Source: Rikenella sp.
Lineage (GTDB): Bacteria; Bacteroidota; Bacteroidia; Bacteroidales; Rikenellaceae
Assembly (NCBI GenBank): GCA_029054535.1
Contig: JAIDFC010000062.1
Location: forward strand, 1 to 15,985
Direction: 5' to 3'
DNA: 15,985 bases
The notes under the pieces were generated by a model, which was not told the origin of the DNA, ran no database searches, and saw nothing but the letters and a program-made list of their open reading frames with translations. The translations under genes and the position numbers were made by a program. Shown one piece after another: positions 7,219 through 13,720 of this stretch (position 1 is the first letter of the stretch; every line of letters starts with the position of its first letter).

Positions 7219-7521
7219 GCGGTGCGGAGCATCTTTTGTTAGGACTTTGAGTTGGTTTTCTGTGGCCGTTATAGCGATCGCAGTATCGGACGCGTTGCGT
7301 CTTTTACTTGGTTTTTCGCAGCCTTATAGTTGCCCGCCGCGGGGCCCCGTTGGGGCTTTTGCTGGGGTTCTCTCTGCCCTAATTGGCGGAGCCCTCCCGG
7401 CTTGAGGGCAGTCGGACACGGTTTCTCTTCTGATAGGTTTCGCGCGCCACGCCAAAAGAGCCGGATTGAGCGGAAAAACGGATGTTTTTCCGCTCAATCC
7501 GGCAGGCGCGCGATCAGAGAA
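7219..7521. repeat. Composite structured repeat, copy R2 (with internal duplication)
   Basis: Begins GCGGTGCGGAGCATCTTTTG like R1. The 7-bp hairpin is damaged here (GCGATCGCAGTATCG, 7274-7288, one base lost). A leader-like segment then recurs twice (TTTTACTTGG... near 7302 and TTTTGCTGGGG... near 7358), followed by a CAGTCGGACACGG box (7409-7421). Hairpin D2 has an outer stem CGCGCGCC/GGCGCGCG (7441-7448/7505-7512), the 11-nt bulge ACGCCAAAAGA (7449-7459) and a perfect 20-bp inner stem (7460-7479 with 7484-7503) around GGAT. TCTGAT/ATCAGA adds a further outer helix. Confidence 0.75.
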
Positions 7522-7534
7522 CGTTGTTGGGAGA

Positions 7535-7620
7535 ATATTCTGCGCGCGATTGCTGGAGTAGGAAATCGTTCAAAAGCGAGAAGCCACTTTTGAACAAGAT
7601 TTCCGCCAGCGCGCGGCCAG
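7535..7620. repeat. Long hairpin related to family D (D2b)
   Basis: Inner stem GGAAATC + GTTCAAAAG (7561-7576) pairs with CTTTTGAAC + GATTTCC (7587-7595 and 7598-7604), with two unpaired A on the 3' side and a 10-nt loop. Outside it are GCTGG/CCAGC and CGCGCG/CGCGCG arms with flanking TTCTG/CAGAA. The architecture resembles D2 and D3, but the bulge sequence is not conserved, so membership is likely rather than certain. Confidence 0.55.
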
Positions 7621-7636
7621 AAACTGTTCTTAGAAC

Positions 7637-7799
7637 GTTACAGCGATACGTAGTATCGCAAGCCCACCGCGGGCACGCGGCCCCGCGCGGGAGCGCAATC
7701 CGACACGGTTTTCAAAGAGAAATCCGCGCGCCGCGCCTTAAGAGCGAAATACGCCGTTTCAACGGTGAGTTGAAACGGATGGATTTCGCAGGCGCGCGG
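7637..7799. repeat. Composite structured repeat, copy R3 (modules A to D)
   Basis: Starts GTTACAGCGATACGTAG; the perfect 7-bp hairpin GCGATAC-GTA-GTATCGC is at 7643-7659. GC-rich CCCACCGCGGGCACGCGG and a CCGACACGGTTTTC box (7700-7713) follow. Hairpin D3 has an outer stem CCGCGCGCC/GGCGCGCGG (7724-7732/7791-7799), the bulge GCGCCTTAAGA (7733-7743) and inner stems GCGAAAT/ATTTCGC and CCGTTTCAAC/GTTGAAACGG. The inner stem sequence is unlike D1 or D2, while the bulge is conserved. Confidence 0.8.
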
Positions 7800-7940
7800 C
7801 CAAACCCGGCTTGGGAATTAAACGAGCCGGAGCTGCGAATAAGAGTAGAGGCTGCCAGTAAGAGACGCAGCGCGTCCCTTCGCGGGGCGAAGCTTCGGCC
7901 CGTCAAGGTGAGATCTCGGAGGATTCCTGCGGGCGCCGGC
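7800..7940. repeat. Family F repeat module, copy F2
   Basis: Directly follows hairpin D3. Blocks matching F1 in order: CCAAA, TTGGGAATTAAA, GAGCCGGAGC, CAGTAAGAG, GCTTCGGCCCGTCAAGG, TGAGATCTCGG, GCGGGCGCCGGC. The best-conserved part is 7884-7940 against 5478-5529. No protein-like frame is visible. Confidence 0.65.
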
Positions 7941-8060
7941 AGATGCAAACTTTTCAGAGGTTCTTTTCAGAGCTTTCGGGTCTGCCGCTGGCCCGGGCGA
8001 CCGGAGGTCGCGGTTTATAGCCAAGCTGCGAATCATTCAGCGCGCGGACAGACACGGTTT

Positions 8061-8141
8061 GGGGAGCCGCCTGCAAGGAACGCAACCATTGCGTAAACGG
8101 TGAAAAAAGTTGCGTTCCGCCGCGTGGGGAGGCGGCGACCC
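8061..8141. repeat. Family E structured repeat, copy E4
   Basis: The outer arms GGG-GA-GCCGCC (8061-8071) and GGCGGC-GA-CCC (8131-8141) pair around a tandem GA/GA internal loop. The perfect 10-bp inner stem is GGAACGCAAC/GTTGCGTTCC (8077-8086/8109-8118). The 5' bulge TGCAA matches E3. It is preceded by GACAGACACGGTTTGG (8047-8062), linking it to the box that precedes family-D hairpins. Confidence 0.75.
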
Positions 8142-8142
8142 G

Positions 8143-8225
8143 CGCGACTTTCAGTCGCGGTTGGTTGCGCATAGGAATGGTGGGGTGATGGCCGTTTTTT
8201 GTGCTTCCCCGACTCGTAGAGTCGG
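8143..8225. repeat. Two short 7-bp/3-nt hairpins
   Basis: CGCGACT-TTC-AGTCGCG (8143-8159) and CCGACTC-GTA-GAGTCGG (8209-8225) have the same geometry as the GCGATAC-GTA-GTATCGC hairpin of the composite repeats; the second keeps the GTA loop while all stem pairs that differ are compensated. The remaining stretch to about 8460 holds further GC-rich self-complementary pieces (for example CTCGG...CCGAG near 8399-8415) but no gene that I recognise. Confidence 0.5.
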
Positions 8226-8486
8226 TCGGCTCGTAACCCCGGCATGTGGAGGACCGAAAGTTCGCTGCGCTCATTCGTCCACTCCGCGGGCTGCAGATCG
8301 TCTGAACTTATTAGGTTTGATTCGAAAAGCTCGGGCCGTCTGCTATTGCTAGCCCGGCAGTTGGACCTCGGTAGGCCGATAAAACACCCGCCGGGCGCGC
8401 TCGGCACGCAAACCGAGCCGTCCGGGGCGGAGGAGTGAGAGTGGAGAAAAGCCCTGTGGGATCGAAGTGCGAAAGTATTTTTATCG

Positions 8487-8494
8487 TATCTTTG
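8487..8494 (+). promoter_or_regulatory. Probable -7 promoter element for ileS
   Basis: TATCTTTG fits the Bacteroidetes TAnnTTTG consensus exactly and sits in an AT-rich island 47 bases before the ileS ATG, with a predicted start near 8500. No good TTTG is found at the -33 position. The short AT-rich leader (about 8500-8541) excludes the upstream hairpins from the mRNA. Confidence 0.55.
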
Positions 8495-8541
8495 CTTTTT
8501 ACAGAAAAGAGTACGATAGGTAGAAAAGAAACGCGATAAGT

Positions 8542-11500
8542 ATGAGCAAGAAATTCACAGAGTATAAGGGACTTGATCTGGCGGCTGCGGGGGCCGAGGT
8601 GTTGGCGCAGTGGGACGGGGAGGATACTTTTCATCGGAGCATCGAAGCCAGAGCGGGGCATCCGACTTTTGTTTTTTATGAAGGGCCGCCGTCCGCCAAT
8701 GGGGTGCCGGGGATCCATCATGTGATGGCGCGGACCATTAAGGACGTGTTTTGCCGGTATAAGACGCAGAAAGGTTTTTTGGTGCACCGGAAGGCCGGTT
8801 GGGACACCCACGGGCTGCCGGTGGAGCTGGGGGTGGAGAAGAAGCTCGGGATTACGAAGGAAGATATCGGGAAGAAGATTTCTATCGAAGGCTATAACCG
8901 TGCCTGCCGCGAGGCCGTGATGGAGTACACGGGGCTTTGGAACCGGCTTACCCGGCAGATGGGGTACTGGGTCGATATGGAGAACCCGTATATCACGTAC
9001 GATAACAAGTATATCGAGACCTTGTGGTGGATGTTGAAGCAGCTGTACGAAAAGGGACTCTTATACAAGGGGTACACGATTCAGCCTTACTCGCCGGCGG
9101 CGGGGACGGGCTTGAGCAACCACGAGCTCAATCAGCCGGGGTGCTATCGGGACGTGAAGGATACGACCTGTACGGCACAGTTCCGGGTGATTCGGGATGA
9201 GCGGAGCGAATTTCTGTTCGCCGGAGAGGGGGCGGTTAAGGGGGATTTGTATTTCCTGGCTTGGACGACCACGCCGTGGACGCTGCCGAGTAATATGGCC
9301 TTGGCGGTGGGACCAGGGATCGGATATGTGCAGGTGATTTGTGCGAATCCGTATACAGGAATCGAACAAACCGTTATACTTGCCAAGGACTTGCTGGAGA
9401 AGACCATGGCCGGGGCGAAGATCACGGAGTATACGGTGGTTCGTGAATATACCGGCATGCAGTTGGAAGGGGTGCGGTATGAGCAGCTCATTCCGTGGAT
9501 CAAACCGGCTTTGGCGGAGTTGGGCGGGGATGCGTTCCGGGTGATCGCGGCCGATTATGTAACGGTCGAAGACGGGACGGGGATCGTGCACATCGCGGCG
9601 ACCTTCGGGGCCGACGACGACCGGGTGTCGAAGCAGAACGGGATTGCGCCGATGTTGTTGCTGGACAAGGCGGGGAAATGGCAGCCGATGGTGGACCGGA
9701 CCGGGAAATTCTTCTTGACGGATGACCTCGACTCGGAGTTTGTGGCCAAATATGTGGACGCTTCCTATAACGAGTTTGCCGGGAAGTTCGTGAAGAATGC
9801 TTATGATCCGGCCAAGACGGAGAAGGATGAGACACTGGATGTCGAGATCTGTATGATGCTGAAAGCCAATAACCAGGCGTTCAAGATCGAAAAGCACACC
9901 CACAACTATCCGCACTGTTGGCGGACCGATAAGCCGGTGTTGTACTACCCGTTGGATTCGTGGTTTATTCGGACCACGGCGGTGAAGGATCGGTTGATCG
10001 AGCTGAACCGGACGATCAATTGGAAACCGGCTTCGACGGGCGAGGGGCGGTTCGGGAAGTGGCTCGAAAACCTGGTGGACTGGAACTTGAGCCGGTCGCG
10101 GTATTGGGGGACGCCGCTGCCGATCTGGGCAACCGAGGATCATGGGGAGTTGAAGTGCATCGGCTCGGTGGCCGAACTCAAACAGGAGATCGAAAAGGCG
10201 ATCGCGGCGGGATTCATGACCGAGAATCCGCTGGCTGAGTTCTGCGAGGGGGATTTCTCGAAAGCCAATTATGACACTTTCGATTTGCACCGGCCGTATG
10301 TGGATAACATCGTACTCGTTTCATCCACGGGGAAACCGATGCGGCGCGAACCGGACTTGATCGACGTGTGGTTCGACAGCGGGGCGATGCCGTATGCCCA
10401 GGTGCACTACCCGTTCGAGGTGGCGGCGCCGGATTTTCAGGGGAAGATCTACCCGGCGGACTTCATCGCCGAAGGGGTGGACCAGACCCGGGGATGGTTC
10501 TTCACGCTGCATGCGCTGGCGACGATGCTGTTCGACGGGGTGGCGTTCAAGAATATCATTTCCAACGGGCTGGTGCTGGACAAGAACGGAAACAAGATGT
10601 CGAAACGGCTGGGGAATGCCGTCGATCCGTTCGAGGTGATGGACAAGTTCGGGGCGGATGCCGTGCGGTGGTACATGATCTCGAACTCGCAGCCGTGGGA
10701 CAACCTGAAGTTCGACACCGACGGGGTGGACGAAGTGCGGCGGAAGTTCTTCGGGACGTTGTATAATACGTACAGTTTCTTCGCGTTGTATGCCAATGTG
10801 GACGGGTTCACTGCATCTTCTGTAGACGGGGCGGATTTCGTGCCGGTGGCCGAACGGCCGGAGATCGACCGGTGGATCGTTTCGCTGCTCAACACGCTGG
10901 TGAAAACGGTTACGGACTCTCTGGAGGCCTACGATCCGACGCCGGCGGCGAGGGCGATCGCGACTTTCGTGGATGAGAACCTGTCGAACTGGTACGTGCG
11001 GCTGAACCGGAAACGCTTCTGGGGCGGCGGGATGACGCGCGACAAGCTGGCGGCGTTCCAGACTTTGTACACTTGCTTGAAGACGGTTACGCTGTTGGCA
11101 GCTCCGTTCGCACCGTTCATCACGGACCGGATTTTCCGGGATTTGACGCACAACGAGGCGGGGTCGGTGCACTTGGCTGAGTTTCCGGTGTACGATGCCG
11201 CGCTGGTGGATGAAGAGTTGGAGCGGCGGATGGAACTGGCGCAACGCGCGTCGTCGATGGTGCTGGCGTTGAGGCGGAAGGTTAATATCAAGGTGCGGCA
11301 GCCGTTGCAGAAGATGATGATTCCGGTGTTGGATGCGACGGTGCAGCGGCGGCTGGAAGCGGTCGAGGCGCTTATCCTGAATGAGGTGAATGTCAAGGAG
11401 ATCGAGTATCTGCACGAGACGACGGGGATCATCACGAAGCGGATCAAACCGAACTTCAAGACGTTGGGGCCGAAGTACGGCAAGCAGATGAAGGCGATCG

Positions 11501-11976
11501 CGGCGGCGGTGGCGGAGTTCTCGCAGGAGGATATCGCGGCGATCGAGGCGCTCGGCTCGACAGGGGGAGCGGCGACTTATGACTTGGCGATTGCGGGGGG
11601 CGAGGTGCTGCCGGTGGAGCGGATCGACTTCGAGATCACGTCGGAGGATATGCCGGGCTGGCTGGTGGCGACCGAAGGGGCGCTGACCATCGCGTTGGAC
11701 ATTGAGGTAACGCCGGAGCTTCGGGCCGAAGGGATCGCGCGCGAACTGGTGAACCGTATCCAGAACCTGCGCAAGGAGCAGGGATTCGAGGTTACGGACA
11801 AAATTCGGGTCGTGGTCGAGTCGAATCCGGAGATCGATGATGCGGTGCGGCGGTTTGCGGATTATATCGCGGCGCAGACGTTGGCCGAAGGAGGCGTTTC
11901 GGTGGCGGCGGAACGTCAACGGTCGGAGATCGAGATCGACGAACTGCCGCTCACGATTACTGTCGAAAAACTATAA
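8542..11976 (+). CDS. ileS: Isoleucyl-tRNA synthetase, long (type 2) form
   Basis: A 1144-residue class Ia aminoacyl-tRNA synthetase that charges tRNA-Ile. The HIGH motif appears as PPSANGVPGIHH (49-60), followed by AGWDTHGLPVELGVEK, typical of IleRS. The inserted editing (CP1) domain follows, including LAWTTTPWTLPSN and later HNYPHCWRTDKPVLYYPLDSW. The second signature is KMSKR (685-689). Then come the anticodon-binding domain and a C-terminal extension with no Cys-rich zinc motif. Length and the GIHH-type signature place it with the eukaryote-like IleRS2 group and not E. coli-like IleRS1. ATG 8542 gives the conserved MSKKFTEYKGLD start. It is transcribed alone, downstream of a repeat array. 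Confidence 0.97.
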   Translation: MSKKFTEYKGLDLAAAGAEVLAQWDGEDTFHRSIEARAGHPTFVFYEGPPSANGVPGIHHVMARTIKDVFCRYKTQKGFLVHRKAGWDTHGLPVELGVEKKLGITKEDIGKKISIEGYNRACREAVMEYTGLWNRLTRQMGYWVDMENPYITYDNKYIETLWWMLKQLYEKGLLYKGYTIQPYSPAAGTGLSNHELNQPGCYRDVKDTTCTAQFRVIRDERSEFLFAGEGAVKGDLYFLAWTTTPWTLPSNMALAVGPGIGYVQVICANPYTGIEQTVILAKDLLEKTMAGAKITEYTVVREYTGMQLEGVRYEQLIPWIKPALAELGGDAFRVIAADYVTVEDGTGIVHIAATFGADDDRVSKQNGIAPMLLLDKAGKWQPMVDRTGKFFLTDDLDSEFVAKYVDASYNEFAGKFVKNAYDPAKTEKDETLDVEICMMLKANNQAFKIEKHTHNYPHCWRTDKPVLYYPLDSWFIRTTAVKDRLIELNRTINWKPASTGEGRFGKWLENLVDWNLSRSRYWGTPLPIWATEDHGELKCIGSVAELKQEIEKAIAAGFMTENPLAEFCEGDFSKANYDTFDLHRPYVDNIVLVSSTGKPMRREPDLIDVWFDSGAMPYAQVHYPFEVAAPDFQGKIYPADFIAEGVDQTRGWFFTLHALATMLFDGVAFKNIISNGLVLDKNGNKMSKRLGNAVDPFEVMDKFGADAVRWYMISNSQPWDNLKFDTDGVDEVRRKFFGTLYNTYSFFALYANVDGFTASSVDGADFVPVAERPEIDRWIVSLLNTLVKTVTDSLEAYDPTPAARAIATFVDENLSNWYVRLNRKRFWGGGMTRDKLAAFQTLYTCLKTVTLLAAPFAPFITDRIFRDLTHNEAGSVHLAEFPVYDAALVDEELERRMELAQRASSMVLALRRKVNIKVRQPLQKMMIPVLDATVQRRLEAVEALILNEVNVKEIEYLHETTGIITKRIKPNFKTLGPKYGKQMKAIAAAVAEFSQEDIAAIEALGSTGGAATYDLAIAGGEVLPVERIDFEITSEDMPGWLVATEGALTIALDIEVTPELRAEGIARELVNRIQNLRKEQGFEVTDKIRVVVESNPEIDDAVRRFADYIAAQTLAEGGVSVAAERQRSEIEIDELPLTITVEKL

Positions 11977-12021
11977 TTTATTCTGGATCAGACGTTTTTG
12001 TCGGGTTTGCGGGTGCTGTGC

Positions 12022-12051
12022 TTTCGGTTCGCCAAAAGTATAGTACCTTCA
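12022..12051 (+). promoter_or_regulatory. Weak candidate promoter for lysA
   Basis: TTTC (12022-12025) and TACCTTCA (12044-12051), 18 bases apart, resemble TTTG-N19-TAnnTTTG but each has a mismatch and the spacing is one short. It is the best candidate in the 123-base gap between ileS and lysA; read-through from ileS is equally possible, as no terminator is seen after ileS. Confidence 0.25.
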
Positions 12052-12099
12052 AACCGATCGATGCTGGAGTTCCGGAATTAAGAGAATAAGATTTTAGAT

Positions 12100-13278
12100 A
12101 TGGCACGATATACAATGCCGACAGGAGGGGCGTTTGCCGAGATTCCGGCGACGCCGTTTTACTATTATGATCTTGATTTGCTGCGGCGGACGTTGGAGAG
12201 CGTTACGACCGAAGCCGGGCGGTATGGGTATTGCGTTCACTATGCGTTGAAGGCCAACGTCGAGCCTCGGATTCTGTGCGAGATTCAGCGGGCGGGGCTC
12301 GGGGCGGACTGTGTGAGCGGATATGAGGTGGCGTGTGCGGTGGAGAACGGGTTCCCGTCGGAGAAGATCGTTTTCGCCGGGGTGGGGAAGAGCGATCGCG
12401 AGATCGAACGGGCGATCGAAGCGGGGATTTTCGCCTTTAATTGCGAGTCGCTCGAAGAGCTGGAGGTGATCGACGCGCTGGCGGCCAAGCTCGGGCGGCG
12501 GGTGGATATTGCGCTGCGGATCAACCCGAACGTGCGGCCCGATACCCACGAATATATCTCCACGGGGCAGGCCGAGAGCAAGTTCGGGATTTCGTACACC
12601 GAGATCGATCAGGCGTTGGCCAAGTTACACATGTTGAGTCATATACGGATCGTCGGACTGCATTTCCACATCGGGTCGCAGATCCGGAACCTCGCTTCGT
12701 TCGCCGAGCTGGCGGGGCGGGTGAACGAGATTGCGGCGTGGTTTGCGGCGAAAGGCGTAGAGATCGAGCATTTGAACATGGGCGGCGGTTTGGGGATCGA
12801 CTATGAGGACCCGGACGGGGAACCGATTCCGGACTTTGCGGGGTATTTTCGGATGTTCCACGAAAATTTGCGGGTCGAACCGGGGCAGACGGTCCATTTC
12901 GAGCTGGGGCGGTCGATTGTGGCGCAGTGCGGCGAACTGATTACGCGGGTGCTCTATACGAAGACTACGGCGGGGGGGGCGAAGTTTGCGATCGTGGATG
13001 CGGGGATGACGGAGCTGATTCGTCCGGCTTTGTACGGGGCGCACCACCGGATCGAAAACCTGACGGCATCCGATGCGGCAGGTCTTCGGCCGATGGAGGT
13101 CTATTCGATCGCGGGACCGATTTGCGAATCGTCGGACGTTTTCGCACGGGACATCGCCTTTCCGGAGACTCGGCGAGGGGATTTGCTTGCCATTCGGTCG
13201 ACGGGGGCTTACGGGAGCATTATGGCGTCGAACTATAATATGCGTCCGCTCGCGCCGAGTTATTTCGGCGACAGGTAG
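12100..13278 (+). CDS. lysA: Diaminopimelate decarboxylase
   Basis: A 392-residue PLP-dependent fold-type III decarboxylase that converts meso-diaminopimelate to lysine, the last step of lysine synthesis. Visible motifs: YALKAN (48-53, Lys51 forms the PLP Schiff base), HFHIGSQI (188-195), GGGLGIDY (228-235, phosphate binding), ELGRSIVAQCG (substrate-side Arg), CESSDVF (342-348, catalytic Cys from the partner subunit) and TGAYGSIMASNYN. CESSD together with GAY separates it from carboxynorspermidine decarboxylase and arginine decarboxylase. Length is slightly below the usual 400-420, as in other Bacteroidetes. ATG 12100 is the first sensible start. It lies 123 bases after ileS in the same direction. 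Confidence 0.96.
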   Translation: MARYTMPTGGAFAEIPATPFYYYDLDLLRRTLESVTTEAGRYGYCVHYALKANVEPRILCEIQRAGLGADCVSGYEVACAVENGFPSEKIVFAGVGKSDREIERAIEAGIFAFNCESLEELEVIDALAAKLGRRVDIALRINPNVRPDTHEYISTGQAESKFGISYTEIDQALAKLHMLSHIRIVGLHFHIGSQIRNLASFAELAGRVNEIAAWFAAKGVEIEHLNMGGGLGIDYEDPDGEPIPDFAGYFRMFHENLRVEPGQTVHFELGRSIVAQCGELITRVLYTKTTAGGAKFAIVDAGMTELIRPALYGAHHRIENLTASDAAGLRPMEVYSIAGPICESSDVFARDIAFPETRRGDLLAIRSTGAYGSIMASNYNMRPLAPSYFGDR

Positions 13279-13315
13279 ATGCTGCGGGGTGCCGGGGTTG
13301 TCTGAGGTTGTTATG

Positions 13316-13509
13316 GCGATGCGCAGCCTCTTATATTGTGGTTTGCTGTGGTTGTTATAGCGATACGTAGTATCGCAAGCCCGCCGCGGGCACGCGGGGC
13401 CTGGCCGGCCCGAGGCCAGTCGAACACGATTCCGTCGCCCGCCCGCTTTAAAGGGGAATTTCGCTCGTTTTGCGGGAGCAAAACTGAGATGAAATTCCCG
13501 CGGGCGACG
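13316..13509. repeat. Composite structured repeat, copy R4 (modules A to D)
   Basis: Begins GCGATGCGCAGCCTCTTAT; the perfect hairpin GCGATAC-GTA-GTATCGC is at 13360-13376. CCGCCGCGGGCACGCGG and a CAGTCGAACACGATTCC box (13417-13433) follow. Hairpin D4 has an outer stem CGTCGCCCGC/GCGGGCGACG (13433-13442/13500-13509) identical to D1, a 12-nt bulge CCGCTTTAAAGG (13443-13454) and nearly the same inner stem with a GGGA tetraloop (GNRA, as GAGA in D1). It is about 8 kb from R1, so this is an interspersed repeat. Confidence 0.8.
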
Positions 13510-13661
13510 TGCGGAGAATATTTAAGCGTTTATCGAAGACGACCGACTATCTGGTGTACGACTTCGATCTCGATCCGAAGTTGTCGGCGGAGGCCGAGAG
13601 GTTCGGTGTACGGGTTCTTTCGGAAGAGCAGTTCCGACGACTGATCCATTCCCAAAGCTGA
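13509..13661 (+). pseudogene. BRCT-like domain C-terminal remnant
   Basis: An open frame of 50 residues (GTG 13509, TGA 13659-13661) reads RRIFKRLSKTTDYLVYDFDL then DPKLSAEAERFGVRVLSEEQ and FRRLI. The order S-KTTDYLV ... KL-AE-ERFGV-VLSEE-F--LI is the second half of a BRCT domain, as in NAD-dependent DNA ligase or polymerase/exonuclease proteins. A BRCT domain needs about 80-90 residues and the first half, with its GxxxxG and leading strands, is missing: upstream of 13509 the sequence is the repeat hairpin. The likely explanation is a truncated 3' gene end. The GTG start is arbitrary, and translation is doubtful. Confidence 0.6.
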
Positions 13662-13720
13662 GCTGACTGAAAAATAACCGTTGTTAATCCGAAATTGACA
13701 AACCCAAACTTTACCAGATC

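Noticed and set aside
7428..7799. Integron attC sites
   Set aside because: The hairpins with one-sided bulges recall attC folding, but there is no GTTRRRY core, no gene cassettes and no integrase.
7482..8096. 204-codon frame between aroB and ileS
   Set aside because: Covers hairpins D2, D2b and D3 and module F2; the translation has no protein-like features.
5039..8225. CRISPR array
   Set aside because: Repeats are long, degenerate, irregularly spaced and of several kinds, with no constant spacer length and no cas genes.
8240..8541. T-box or other riboswitch leader for ileS
   Set aside because: No T-box core sequence is visible, T-boxes are not typical of Bacteroidetes, and the likely promoter at 8487-8494 leaves only a short leader.
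10321..11919. 532-codon open frame on the minus strand
   Set aside because: Antisense to ileS, with the same compositional bias as the other shadows.
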